Part shown: piece by piece, positions 13,201 to 25,436 of the stretch
Layout of the letters: every line of letters begins with the position of its first letter
Numbering within the stretch: position 1 is the stretch's first letter
Position numbers and translations under genes: made by a program
NCBI GenBank assembly: GCA_964016885.1
Contig: OZ024741.1
Location: forward strand, 410,287,464 to 410,351,463
Length of the DNA stretch: 64,000 nt
From: Eledone cirrhosa
Taxonomy: Eukaryota; Mollusca; Cephalopoda; Octopoda; Eledonidae
Direction: 5' to 3'
Notes under the pieces: model-generated
What the model saw: only the letters and a program-made list of their open reading frames with translations
What the model was told of the DNA's origin: nothing
The model's database searches: none

Positions 13201-15870
13201 ACCATATTTCTAATGTAAGACCCTGTCTATGTTGTTTAACCCTTTCATTGCCATATTTCTAATGTAAGACACAGTCTATATTGTATAACCCTTTCACTAC
13301 AATATTTCTAATATAAGACCCTGTCTATGTTGTTTAACCCTTCCATTACCATATTTCTTATGTAAGACACTGTCTATGTTGTTTAACCCTTTCATTACCA
13401 TATTTCTAATGTTAGACACTGTCTATGTTGTTTAAACCTTTCACTACAATAGTTCTAATGCAAGACACTGTCTATGTTGTTTAACACTTCCATTACCATA
13501 TTTCTTATGTAAGACACTGTCTATGTTGTTTAACCCTTTCACTACCATATTTCTAATGTAAGACACTGTCTAAGTTGTTTAACCCTTCCATTACCATATT
13601 TCTCACGACTCTGTCTATGTTGGTTAACCCTTTCATTAACATATTTATAATGTAATACACTGTCTATGTAGTTTAACCCTTTTACTACCATATTTCTAAT
13701 GAAAGACACTGTGTATGTTGTTTAACACTTTCACTACCATATTTCTAATGTAAGACCCTGTCTATGTTGTTTAACCCTTTCATTACCATATTTCTGATGT
13801 AAGACACTGTCTATGTTGTTTAACCCTTTCATTGCCATATTTCTAATGTAAGACACTGTCTATATTGTATAACCCTTTCACTACAATATTTCTAATATAA
13901 GACCCTGTCTATGTTGTTTAACCCTTCCATTACCATATTTCTTATGTAAGACACTCTCTATGTTGTTTAACCCTTTCATTACCATATTTCTAATGTTAGA
14001 CACTGTCTATGTTGTTTAAACCTTTCACTACAATATTTCTAATGCAAGACAATGTCTATGTTGTTTAACCCTTCCATTACCATATTTCTTATGTAAGACA
14101 CTGTCTATGTTGTTTAACCCTTCCATTACCATATTTCTAATGTAAGACACTGTCTATGTTGTTTAACCCTTTCACTACAATATTTCTAATGTTAGACACT
14201 GTCTATGTTGTTTAAACCTTTCACTACAATATTTCTAAGGCAAGACACTGTCTATGTTGTTTAAACCTTCCATTACCATATTTCTTATGAAAGACACTGT
14301 CGATGTTGTTTAACCCTTTCACTACCATATTTCTAATGCAAGACACTGTCTAAGTTATTTAACCCTTTCATTACCATATTTCTAATGTAAGAGACTGTCT
14401 ATGTTGTGTAACCCTTTCATTACCATATTTCTTATGTAAGACACTGTCTATGTTGTTTAACCCTTCCATTACCATATTTCTAATGTAAGACAGTGTCTAT
14501 GTTGTTTAACCCTTTCATTACCATATTTCTAATGTAAGACACTGTCTATGTTGTTTAACCCTTCCATTACCATATTTCTTATGTAAGACACTGTCTATGT
14601 TGTTTAACCCTTCCATTACCATATTTCTAATGTAAGACACTGTCTATGTTGTTTAACACTTCCATTACCATATTTCTTATGTAAGACACTGTCTATGTTG
14701 TTTAACCCTTCCATTACCATATTTCTAATGAAAGACACTGTCTATATTGTTTAACACTTTCATTACCATATTTCTAATGTAAGACACTGTCTATGTTGTT
14801 TAACCTTTTCACTACCACCTTTAACAATTTCATTACCATATTTCTAATGTAAGACACTGTCTATGGTGTTTAACCCTTTCATTACCATATTTCTAATGTA
14901 AGACACTGTCTATGTTGTTTAACTCTTTCATTACCATATTTCTAATGTAAGACTCTGTCTATGTTGTTTAACCCTTCCATTACCATATTTCTAATGTAAG
15001 ACACTGTTTATGTTGTTTAACCCTTCCATTACCATATTTCTAATGTAAGACACTGTCTATGTTGTTTAACCCTTTCATTACCATATTTCTAATGTAAGAC
15101 TCTGTCTATGTTGTTTAACCCTTCCATTACCATACTTCTAATGTAAGACACTGTTTATGTTGTTTAACCCTTTCATTACAATATTTCTAATGTAAGACAC
15201 TGTCTATGTTGTTTAACACTTTCATTACCATATTTCTAATGTAAGACTCTGTCTATGTTGTTTAACCCTTTCATTACCATATTTCTAATGTAAGAGACTG
15301 TCTATGTTGTTTAACCCTTTCACTACCCTATTTCTAATGTAAGACACTGTCTATGTTGTTTAACCCTTTCATTAACATATTTCTAATGAAAGACACTGTC
15401 TATGTTGTTTAACCCTTTCATTACCATATTTTCTATGTAAACACTGTCTATGTTGTTTAACCCTTTCATTACCATATTTCTAATGTAAGAGACTGTCTAT
15501 GTTGTTTAACCCTTTCATTACCATATTTCTAATGTAAGAGACTGTCTATGTTGTTTAACCCTTTCATTACCATAATTCTAATGAAAGACACTGTCTATGT
15601 CTTTAACCCTTCCATTACCATATTTTTAATCTAAGACACTGTCTATGTTATTTAACCCTTCCATTACCATACTTCTAATGTAAGACACTGTCTATGTTGT
15701 TTAACACTTTCATTACCATATTTCTAATGTAAGACACTGTCTATGTTGTTTAACCCTTTCATTACCATATTTCTAATGTAAGAGACTGTCTATGTTGTTT
15801 AACCCTTTCATTACCATATTTGTAATGTAAGACACTGTCTATGTTGTTTAACCATTCCATTACCATATTT

Positions 15871-18316
15871 CTGATGTAAGACAATGTCTATGTTGTTTAA
15901 CCCTTTCATTACCATATTTCTTATGTAAGACACTGTCTATGTTGTTTAATCCTTTCATTACCATATTTCTAATGTAAGACACTGTCTATGTTATTTAACC
16001 CTTTCATTACAATATTTCTAATGTAAGACACTGTCTATGTTGTTTAATCCTTTCATTACCATATTTCTAATGAAAGACACTGTCTATGTTGTTTAACCCT
16101 TTCATTACCATATTTCTAATGTAAGACACTGTCTATGTTGTTTAACCCTTCCATTACCATATTTCTCAAGACTCTGTCTATGTTGGTTAACCCTTTCATT
16201 ACCATATTTCTAATGTAATACACTGTCTATGTAGTTTAACCCTTTTACTACCATATTTCTAATGAAAGACACTGTCTATGTTGTTTAACACTTTCACTAC
16301 CATATTTCTAATGTAAGACCCTGTCTCTGTTGTTTAACCCTTTCATTACCATATTTCTAATGTAAGAGACTCTCTATGTTGTTTAACCCTTTCATTACCA
16401 TATTTGTAATGTAAGACACTGTCTATGTTGTTTAACCATTCCATTACCATATTTCTGATGTAAGACAATGTCTATGTTGTTTAACCCTTTCATTACCATA
16501 TCTCTTATGTAAGACACTGTCTATGTTGTTTAATCCTTTCATTACCATATTTCTAATGTAAGACACTGTCTATGTTATTTAACCCTTTCATTACAATATT
16601 TCTAATGTAAGACACTGTCTATGTTGTTTAATCCTTTCATTACCATATTTCTAATGAAAGACACTGTCTATGTTGTTTAACCCTTTCATTACCATATTTC
16701 TAATGTAAGACACTGTCTATGTTGTTTAACCCTTTCATTGCCATATTTCTAATGTAAGACACTGTCTATGTTGTATAACACTTTCACTACAATATTTCTA
16801 ATGTAAGACCCTGTCTATGTTGTTTAACCCTTCCATTACCATATTTCTTATGTAAGACACTGTCTATCTTGTTTAACCCTTTCACTACAATATTTCTAAT
16901 GTTAGACACTGTCTATGTTGTTTAAACTTTTCACTACAATATTTCTAATGCAAGACACTGTCTATGTTGTTTAACCCTTCCATTACCATATTTCTTATGT
17001 AAGACACTGTCTATGTTGTTTAATCCTTTCATTACCATATTTCTAATGTAAGAGACTGTCTATGTTGTTTAACCATTTCACTACCCTATTTCTAATGTAA
17101 GACACTGTCTATGTTGTTTAAGCCTTTCATTACCATATTTCTAATGAAAGACACTGTCTATGTTGTTTAGCCCTTTCATTACCATATTTCTAATGAAAGA
17201 CACTGTCTATGTTGTTTAACCCTTTCATTACCAAATTTCTAATGTAAGAGACTGCCTATGTTGTTTAACCCTTTCATTACCATATTTCTAATGTAAGAGA
17301 CTGTCTATGTTGTTTAACCCTTTCATTACCATATTTCTAATGTAAGACACTGTCTATGTTGTTTAATCCTTTCATTACCATATTTCTAATGTAAGTCTCT
17401 GTCTATGTTGTTTAACCCTTCCATTACCATATTTCTAATGTAAGACACTGTTTATGTTGTTTAACCCTTCCATTACCATATTTTTAATGTAAGACACTGT
17501 CTATGTTGTTTAACCCTTTCATTACCATATTTCTAATGTAAGAGACTGTCTATGTTGTTTAACCATTTCACTACCCTATTTCTAATGTAAGACACTGTCT
17601 ATGTTGTTTAAGCCTTTCATTACCATATTTCCAATGAAAGACACTGTCTATGTTGTTTAGCCCTTTCATTACCATATTTCTAATGAAAGACACTGTCTAT
17701 GTTGTTTAACCCTTTCATTACCAAATTTCTAATGTAAGAGACTGTCTATGTTGTTTAACCCTTTCATTACCATATTTCTAATGTAAAAGACTGTCTATGT
17801 TGTTTAACCCTTGCATTACCATATTTCTAATGAAAGACACTGTCTATGTTGTTTAGCCCTTTCATTACCATATTTGTAATATAAGAGACGGTCTATGTTG
17901 TTTAACCCTTTCATTGCCATATTTCTAATGTAAGACACTGTCTATGCTGTTTAACCCTTTCATTGCGATATTTCTAATGTAAGACACTGTCTATGTTGTT
18001 TAACCCTTCCATTACCATATTTCTAATGTAAGACACTGTTTATATTGTTTAACCCTTTCATTACCATATTTCTTATGTAAGAGACTGTCTATGTTGTTTA
18101 ATCCTTTCATTACCATATTTCTAATGTAAGACACTGTCTATGTTGTTTAATCCTTTCATTACCATATTTCTAATGTAAGACAATGTCTATGTTGTTTAAC
18201 CCTTCCATTACCATATTTCTTATGTAAGACACTGTCTATGTTGTTTAACCCTTCCATTACCATATTTCTAATGTAAGACACTGTCTATGTTGTTTAACAC
18301 TTCCATTACCATATTT
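15871..18316 (+). repeat. 2,446-bp tandem duplication, copy 1 (keeps the empty LINE site)
   Basis: Begins at the CTGATGTAAGACAATG monomer (15,871), which recurs at 18,317, exactly 2,446 bp later. Ordered markers match at the same offset before the insertion: CTCAAG at 16,165 and 18,611, and CATATCTCTT at 16,497 and 18,943. Beyond the LINE the offset becomes 3,756 (2,446 + 1,310): ACTGCCTATG, AAGTCTCTG, GAGACGGTC and TATGCTGTTT all line up. Position 16,497-16,506 is the uninterrupted counterpart of the LINE 1 target site. Confidence 0.93.
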
Positions 18317-18942
18317 CTGATGTAAGACAATGTCTATGTTGTTTAACCCTTTCATTACCATATTTCTTATGTAAGACACTGTCTATGTTGTTTAATCCTT
18401 TCATTACCATATTTCTAATGTAAGACACTGTCTATGTTATTTAACCCTTTCATTACAATATTTCTAATGTAAGACACTGTCTATGTTGTTTAATCCTTTC
18501 ATTACCATATTTCTAATGAAAGACACTGTCTATGTTGTTTAACCCTTTCATTACCATATTTCTAATGTAAGACACTGTCTATGTTGTTTAACCCTTCCAT
18601 TACCATATTTCTCAAGACTCTGTCTATGTTGGTTAACCCTTTCATTACCATATTTCTAATGTAATACACTGTCTATGTAGTTTAACCCTTTTACTACCAT
18701 ATTTCTAATGAAAGACACTGTCTATGTTGTTTAACACTTTCACTACCATATTTCTAATGTAAGACCCTGTCTCTGTTGTTTAACCCTTTCATTACCATAT
18801 TTCTAATGTAAGAGACTGTCTATGTTGTTTAACCCTTTCATTACCATATTTGTAATGTAAGACACTGTCTATGTTGTTTAACCATTCCATTACCATATTT
18901 CTGATGTAAGACAATGTCTATGTTGTTTAACCCTTTCATTAC

Positions 18943-18952
18943 CATATCTCTT
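18943..18952 (+). repeat. LINE 1 target-site duplication, left copy
   Basis: CATATCTCTT directly precedes the first non-satellite base. The same ten bases follow the 3' end of the element at 20,253, and the empty paralogous site at 16,497-16,506 reads CATATCTCTT followed by ATG. This is the mark of target-primed retrotransposition. Confidence 0.93.
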
Positions 18953-19990
18953 TCCGTCATCTACTACCGCCTGACCGTAGTGCCCTGCCCAAGGGAAACC
19001 CTCACCAAGATGGAGCGCGCGCTCTTCCAATTCCTTTGGAAGAGGCGGGCTCCTATGGTGAGGAGATCCATCTGCTGTCAACACCCTTCGAAAGGAGGGC
19101 TGGGGATGCCGTGGCTAATGATGCGTAAACACGCATTAAGGCTACGGCACCTCTACGTATTCCTCACCGGACAACCGGTGTGGGCCTCGTTTGTGAGACG
19201 AACCTTTCCCAGACTCGTCTCACTCACCGAGCTGCAATCCTGGGTCAAGCAAAGACCGAGAAAACTGGGCGCCTGGCACACTGAGTGTGCCCAGGCGCTC
19301 ACCGCCCTCTGGCAGGCGGATCCGGTTATCAGTGGAGACTCCACCGCAACATTCTATAGAGGGCTGGTACGCAGCAGGTGCGACGACGCCCTCGGAGAAG
19401 CCCTAGACATGGAGGAGGACGAACTAGCCAGCCTGTTCGGTAGGACATTCAGCCCGGGACCTATGGACAACTTCCAGAAGTCCCTGGCCTGGCAGTGCTA
19501 CCGAGGGGCTTTACCCGTTCGAGAAAGGCTCTACAGACACGGGCGCCCGGGTAGGGACCCCGCCAAAAAGATCTGTCCCAGATGCGTGTGCGACGAGGAA
19601 ACCGTTGCACACGCATTGGTACACTGCTCGGGCGTAGCCGATCTGTGGGGCTATGTCGAACAACTGCTGTCAAGGGTGGGACCGATCCGGTTGACCACCG
19701 AGTCTATTGTAATGATCAAGCCGCCTCCCCCCTTCAAAGATGATGCAGAGGCGGTGTTTCTGTGCGTAATAGCCATGGCGAAAGAGGTTGTATGGTGGAC
19801 GCGTCTGAAAGGACTGAGGTCAGGCACCTTTCTCTCTGGCCAACAACTGGTCCGTTTCTTCCGATATCATTTCGGAAGAAGGATCAGGATGGAGAGAGAG
19901 GTGCTGCACCCCAGCCGTTTCTATGAAAGATGGGTGAAAGTGGCGAGAATGGCCCGTGTGAATGGGCCTTCACTCTACATCAGACTATAG
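18953..19990 (+). pseudogene. LINE ORF2 C-terminal fragment (reverse transcriptase thumb region and zf-RVT knuckle)
   Basis: The last 345 codons of a LINE ORF2, uninterrupted up to TAG at 19,988. The longest open frame begins at 18,914, but its first 13 residues are satellite and target-site sequence, so that start is accidental. Numbering from that frame, FLWKRRAP (40-47) and GGLGMP (61-66) match the segment that follows the reverse transcriptase palm in Tx1/L1-type proteins. W193 begins WQCYRGALPVRERL, a typical stretch before the zinc knuckle. C221-X2-C224-X8-H233-X4-C238 fits the zf-RVT knuckle, with a family-typical ET-V-H spacing. A basic, aromatic tail follows (residues 270-358). In intact elements this region binds RNA and template during target-primed reverse transcription in the nucleus. 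The YxDD core is absent, so no activity is expected. The lack of stops or frameshifts points to a fairly recent insertion. Confidence 0.85.
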
Positions 19991-20012
19991 GTGAGGAAGA
20001 TGAAAGACCAAG

Positions 20013-20035
20013 GGAGCACCCCTTCTCTGTGCTCC
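20013..20035 (+). other. LINE 1 3' UTR hairpin 1
   Basis: GGAGCAC (20,013-20,019) pairs perfectly with GTGCTCC (20,029-20,035) around a 9-nt loop. It lies 22 bp after the ORF2 stop codon. Confidence 0.7.
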
Positions 20036-20044
20036 TGAGGAGAA

Positions 20045-20079
20045 GGGTTGCACACTTTTTTCGGGGGTGTGTGCGACCC
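20045..20079 (+). other. LINE 1 3' UTR hairpin 2
   Basis: GGGTTGCACAC (20,045-20,055) pairs with GTGTGCGACCC (20,069-20,079). This is an 11-bp stem with one position that would be a U-G wobble in RNA, around a 13-nt loop of T and G runs. Some LINEs use 3' stem-loops as the reverse transcriptase recognition site, and that role is inferred here. Confidence 0.7.
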
Positions 20080-20087
20080 CCCAAGGC

Positions 20088-20182
20088 GCCTCCTCTCTAT
20101 TGAGGATTTTGTTAAAAATTTTATTTTTTGTTATATCTTATTTTATTTTTATATTTTGTTATTGCCTCCTCCTTATTGAGGA
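20088..20182 (+). repeat. 19-bp imperfect direct repeat around a T-rich stretch
   Basis: GCCTCCTCTCTATTGAGGA (20,088-20,106) and GCCTCCTCCTTATTGAGGA (20,164-20,182) match at 17 of 19 positions and lie 76 bp apart. The sequence between them is mostly T with some A. This may be an internal duplication in the 3' UTR of the source family. Confidence 0.75.
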
Positions 20183-20241
20183 CGCCTTTTTGTGTAAACT
20201 CCCCCCTTTGTACTTGTCCCACTTTTGATGCCCTAGTGGCA

Positions 20242-20247
20242 AATAAA
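20242..20247 (+). promoter_or_regulatory. Polyadenylation signal of LINE 1
   Basis: AATAAA lies 5 bp before the end of the element, inside the terminal AAATAAAAGAAA. The usual spacing to a cleavage site is longer, so it may instead be part of the short A-rich tail. Confidence 0.45.
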
Positions 20248-20252
20248 AGAAA

Positions 20253-20262
20253 CATATCTCTT
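20253..20262 (+). repeat. LINE 1 target-site duplication, right copy
   Basis: CATATCTCTT, identical to 18,943-18,952, after which the satellite resumes in register with ATGTAAGAC. Confidence 0.93.
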
Positions 20263-22408
20263 ATGTAAGACACTGTCTATGTTGTTTAATCCTTTCATTA
20301 CCATATTTCTAATGTAAGACACTGTCTATGTTATTTAACCCTTTCATTACAATATTTCTAATGTAAGACACTGTCTATGTTGTTTAATCCTTTCATTACC
20401 ATATTTCTAATGAAAGACACTGTCTATGTTGTTTAACCCTTTCATTACCATATTTCTAATGTAAGACACTGTCTATGTTGTTTAACCCTTTCATTGCCAT
20501 ATTTCTAATGTAAGACACTGTCTATGTTGTATAACACTTTCACTACAATATTTCTAATGTAAGACCCTGTCTATGTTGTTTAACCCTTCCATTACCATAT
20601 TTCTTATGTAAGACACTGTCTATCTTGTTTAACCCTTTCACTACAATATTTCTAATGTTAGACACTGTCTATGTTGTTTAAACTTTTCACTACAATATTT
20701 CTAATGCAAGACACTGTCTATGTTGTTTAACCCTTCCATTACCATATTTCTTATGTAAGACACTGTCTATGTTGTTTAATCCTTTCATTACCATATTTCT
20801 AATGTAAGAGACTGTCTATGTTGTTTAACCATTTCACTACCCTATTTCTAATGTAAGACACTGTCTATGTTGTTTAAGCCTTTCATTACCATATTTCTAA
20901 TGAAAGACACTGTCTATGTTGTTTAGCCCTTTCATTACCATATTTCTAATGAAAGACACTGTCTATGTTGTTTAACCCTTTCATTACCAAATTTCTAATG
21001 TAAGAGACTGCCTATGTTGTTTAACCCTTTCATTACCATATTTCTAATGTAAGAGACTGTCTATGTTGTTTAACCCTTTCATTACCATATTTCTAATGTA
21101 AGACACTGTCTATGTTGTTTAATCCTTTCATTACCATATTTCTAATGTAAGTCTCTGTCTATGTTGTTTAACCCTTCCATTACCATATTTCTAATGTAAG
21201 ACACTGTTTATGTTGTTTAACCCTTCCATTACCATATTTTTAATGTAAGACACTGTCTATGTTGTTTAACCCTTTCATTACCATATTTCTAATGTAAGAG
21301 ACTGTCTATGTTGTTTAACCATTTCACTACCCTATTTCTAATGTAAGACACTGTCTATGTTGTTTAAGCCTTTCATTACCATATTTCCAATGAAAGACAC
21401 TGTCTATGTTGTTTAGCCCTTTCATTACCATATTTCTAATGAAAGACACTGTCTATGTTGTTTAACCCTTTCATTACCAAATTTCTAATGTAAGAGACTG
21501 TCTATGTTGTTTAACCCTTTCATTACCATATTTCTAATGTAAAAGACTGTCTATGTTGTTTAACCCTTGCATTACCATATTTCTAATGAAAGACACTGTC
21601 TATGTTGTTTAGCCCTTTCATTACCATATTTGTAATATAAGAGACGGTCTATGTTGTTTAACCCTTTCATTGCCATATTTCTAATGTAAGACACTGTCTA
21701 TGCTGTTTAACCCTTTCATTGCGATATTTCTAATGTAAGACACTGTCTATGTTGTTTAACCCTTCCATTACCATATTTCTAATGTAAGACACTGTTTATA
21801 TTGTTTAACCCTTTCATTACCATATTTCTTATGTAAGAGACTGTCTATGTTGTTTAATCCTTTCATTACCATATTTCTAATGTAAGACACTGTCTATGTT
21901 GTTTAATCCTTTCATTACCATATTTCTAATGTAAGACAATGTCTATGTTGTTTAACCCTTCCATTACCATATTTCTTATGTAAGACACTGTCTATGTTGT
22001 TTAACACTTCCATTACCATATTTCTAATGTAAGACACTGTCTATGTTGTTTAACACTTCCATTACCATATTTCTTATGTAAGACACTGTCTATGTTGTTT
22101 AACCCTTCCATTACCATATTTCTAATGTAAGACACTGTCTATGTTGTTTAACCCTTTCACTACAATATTTCTAATGTAAGACACTGTCTATGTTGTTTAA
22201 CACTTTCATTACCATACTTCTAATGTAAGACCATGTCTATGTTGTTTAACACTTTCATTACCTTATTTATAATGTAAGACACCGTCTATGTTGTTTAACC
22301 ATTTCACTACCATCTTTAACACTTTCATTACCATATTTCTAATGAAAGACACTGTCTATGTTGTTTAACACTTTCACTACCATATTTCTAATGTAAGACC
22401 CTGTCTAT

Positions 22409-23225
22409 GTTGTTTAACCCTTTCATTACCATATTTCTAATGTAAGACACTGTCTATGTTGTTTATCCCTTTCATTGCCATATTTCTAATGTAAGACACT
22501 GTCTATATTGTATAACCCTTTCACTACAATATTTCTAATATAAGACCCTGTCTATGTTGTTTAACCCTTCCATTACCATATTTCTTATGTAAGACACTCT
22601 CTATGTTGCTTAACCCTTTCATTACCATATTTCTAATGTTAGACACTGTCTATGTTGTTTAAACCTTTCACTACAATATTTCTAATGCAAGACACTGTCT
22701 ATGTTGTTTAACCCTTCCATTACCATATTTCTTATGTAAGACACTGTCTATGTTGTTTAACCCTTTCACTACCATATTTCTAATGTAAGACACTGTCTAA
22801 GTTGTTTAACCCTTCCATTACCATATTTCTAATGTAAGACACTGTCTATGTTGTTTAACCCTTTCACTACAATATTTCTAATGTTAGACACTGTCTATGT
22901 TGTTTAAACCTTTCACTACAATATTTCTAATGCAAGACACTGTCTATGTTGTTTAACCCTTCCATTACCATATTTCTTATGAAAGACACTGTCGATGTTG
23001 TTTAACTCTTTCACTACCATATTTCTAATTAAAGACACTGTCTAAGTTATTTAACCCTTTCATTACCATATTTCTAATGTAAGAGACTGTCTATTTTGTT
23101 TAACCCTTTCATTACCATATTTCTAATATAAGACACTGTCTATGTTGTTTAACCCTTCCATTACCATATTTCTTATGTAAGACACTGTCTATGTTGTTTA
23201 ACCCTTCCATTACCATATTTCTAAT
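22409..23225 (+). repeat. Satellite block C, copy 1
   Basis: About 817 bp that recur at 24,620-25,436 with an offset of 2,211 bp. Shared markers in order are TCATTGCC, TATATTGTATAACCC, CTAATATAAGACC, the ATGTTGCTTAACCC monomer (22,609 and 24,820), and the CTGTCGATG and TCTAAGTTATTT monomers. Confidence 0.78.
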
Positions 23226-24100
23226 GTAAGACACTGTCTATGTTGTTTAACCCTTTCACTACAATATTTCTAATGTTAGACACTGTCTATGTTGTTTAAG
23301 CCTTTCACTACAATATTTCTAATGAAAGACACTGTCTATGTTGTTTAGCCCTTTCATTACCATATTTCTAATGAAAGACACTGTCTATGTTGTTTAACCC
23401 TTTCATTACCAAATTTCTAATGTAAGGGACTGTCTATGTTGTTTAACCCTTTCATTACCATATTTCTAATGTAAAAGACTGTCTATGTTGTTTAACCCTT
23501 GCATTACCATATTTCTAATGAAAGACACTGTCTATGTTGTTTAGCCCTTTCATTACTATATCTCTAATGAAAGACACTGTCTATGTTGTTTAACCCTTTC
23601 ATTACCATATTTTCTATGTAAACACTGTCGATGTTGTTTAACCCTTCCATTATCATATTTTTAATCTAAGACACTGTCTATGTTATTTAACCCTTTCATT
23701 ACCATACTTCTAATGTAAGACACTGTCTATGTTGTTTAACCCTTCCATTACCATATTTCTAATGTAAGAGACTGTCTATGTTGTTTAACCCTTTCATTAC
23801 CATATTTGTAATATAAGAGACGGTCTATGTTGTTTAACCCTTTCATTGCCATATTTCTAATGTAAGACACTGTCTATGTTGTTTAACCCTTTCATTGCGA
23901 TATTTCTAATGTAAGACACTGTCTATGTTGTTTAACCCTTCCATTACCATATTTCTAATGTAAGACACTGTTTATATTGTTTAACCCTTTCATTACCATA
24001 TTTCTTATGTAAGAGACTGTCTATGTTGTTTAATCCTTTCATTACCATATTTCTAATGTAAGACACTGTCTATGTTGTTTAACCCTTTCATTACCATATC

Positions 24101-24232
24101 TCTGATGTAAGACAAGACACTGTCTATGTTGTTTAACCCTTTCATTACCATATTTCTAATGTAAGACACTGTCTATGTTGTTTAACCCTTCCATTACCAT
24201 ATCTCTGATGTAAGACAAGACACTGTCTATGT
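24101..24232 (+). repeat. Monomers with an internal AAGAC duplication
   Basis: Two monomers (24,101 and 24,205) read CTGATGTAAGACAAGACACTG, with AAGAC written twice, making about 54 bp instead of 49. A third lies at 31,301. All three share the rare CATATCTCTGATG start, so they derive from one event that was later copied. Confidence 0.8.
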
Positions 24233-24619
24233 TGTTTAACCCTTCCATTACCATATTTCTAATGTAAGACACTGTTTATATTGTTTAACCCTTTGATTAC
24301 CATATTTCTAATGTAGGACCCTGTCTATGTTGTTTAACTCTTTCATTACCATATTTCTAATGTTAGACAGTGTCTATGTTGTTTAACTCTTCCATTACCA
24401 CATTTCTAATGTAAGAAACTGTCTATGTTGTTTAACCCTTTCATTACCATATTTCTAATGAAAGACACTGTGTATGTTGTTTAACCCTTCCATTACCATA
24501 TTTCTCACGACTCTGTCTATGTTGGTTAACCCTTTCATTACCATATTTCTAATGTAATACACTGTCTATGTAGTTTAACCCTTTTACTACCATATTTCTA
24601 ATGAAAGACACTGTCTATG

Positions 24620-25436
24620 TTGTTTAACCCTTTCATTACCATATTTCTAATGTAAGACACTGTCTATGTTGTTTAACCCTTTCATTGCCATATTTCTAAT
24701 GTAAGACACTGTCTATATTGTATAACCCTTTCACTACAATATTTCTAATATAAGACCCTTATCTATGTTGTTTAACCCTTCCATTACCATATTTCTTATG
24801 TAAGACACTCTCTATGTTGCTTAACCCTTTCATTACCATATTTCTAATGTTAGACACTGTCTATGTTGTTTAAACCTTTCACTACAATATTTCTAATGCA
24901 AGACACTGTCTATGTTGTTTAACCCTTCCATTACCATATTTCTTATGTAAGACACTGTCTATGTTGTTTAACCCTTTCACTACCATATTTCTAATGTAAG
25001 ACACTGTCTAAGTTGTTTAACCCTTCCATTACCATATTTCTAATGTAAGACACTGTCTATGTTGTTTAACCCTTTCACTACAATATTTCTAATGTTAGAC
25101 ACTGTCTATGTTGTTTAAGCCTTTCACTACAATATTTCTAATGCAAGACACTGTCTATGTTGTTTAACCCTTCCATTACCATATTTCTTATGAAAGACAC
25201 TGTCGATGTTGTTTAACCCTTTCACTACCATATTTCTAATGTAAGACACTGTCTAAGTTATTTAACCCTTTCATTACCATATTTCTAATGTAAGAGACTG
25301 TCTATTTTGTTTAACCCTTTCATTACCATATTTCTAATATAAGACACTGTCTATGTTGTTTAACCCTTCCATTACCATATTTCTTATGTAAGACACTGTC
25401 TATGTTGTTTAACCCTTCCATTACCATATTTCTAAT
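24620..25436 (+). repeat. Satellite block C, copy 2
   Basis: Second copy of the block at 22,409-23,225. Much of it (from 24,725) is copied again at 27,916 as part of the larger block D, so three generations of the same string are present. Confidence 0.78.

Larger units (their letters stand above)
1..18942 (+). repeat. 49-bp satellite array, left segment
   Basis: A continuous head-to-tail array of a 49-bp monomer. The monomer, in order, starts ATTTCTAATG, then has the near-palindrome AGACACTGTCT, then TTTAACCC, and ends CATTACCAT. The period is seen directly, for example in successive TTTAACCC motifs around 421 and 470. The consensus is about 31% GC with more T than A (21 T, 13 A) on this strand. 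Each monomer has stop codons (TAA in CTAATG, GTAAG and TTTAAC) and the period is not a multiple of three, so it cannot encode a long protein. All monomers run in one direction. Variants include CTCAAGAC (45 bp), TTTTCTATGTAAACAC (48 bp) and a 21-bp truncated form. No gene is present in this stretch. Confidence 0.98.
18953..20252 (+). mobile_element. 5'-truncated Tx1/L1-like non-LTR retrotransposon (LINE 1)
   Basis: A 1,300-bp insert of higher GC content than the satellite, flanked by a 10-bp duplication (CATATCTCTT). It keeps only the 3' part of a LINE: the last 345 codons of ORF2 (18,953-19,990) and a 262-bp 3' UTR ending AAATAAAAGAAA. The reverse transcriptase catalytic core, endonuclease and any ORF1 are missing, as expected from incomplete reverse transcription. 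The GGLGMP segment, the tryptophan-rich region and the late CCHC knuckle resemble the ORF2 C-terminus of Tx1/L1-group elements. The clade is a judgement from motif layout and not a search result. With no endonuclease or catalytic core it cannot move by itself. Confidence 0.9.
19991..20252 (+). other. LINE 1 3' UTR
   Basis: 262 bp between the ORF2 stop and the element end. It holds two hairpins (20,013-20,035 and 20,045-20,079), a 19-bp imperfect direct repeat around a T-rich stretch, and an AATAAA near the end. There is no long poly(A) tail, and the element ends AAAAGAAA directly at the target-site copy. Confidence 0.85.
18317..22072 (+). repeat. 2,446-bp tandem duplication, copy 2 (interrupted by LINE 1)
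   Basis: Second copy of the 15,871-18,316 unit, lengthened by the 1,300-bp LINE plus one 10-bp target-site copy. Removing those 1,310 bp restores a 2,446-bp unit ending at 22,072, where the next monomer starts CTTATG in place of CTGATG. Differences between copies seen by eye are few (for example TTTAACACTTCC near 21,998 against TTTAACCCTTCC in copy 1). Confidence 0.92.

Noticed and set aside
1..18942. CRISPR-like array of short direct repeats
   Set aside because: The 49-bp units are contiguous with no unique spacers, and the setting is eukaryotic. It is a satellite.
18890..19673. Minus-strand open frames overlapping LINE 1
   Set aside because: Antisense shadows of the ORF2 fragment with no recognisable domain.
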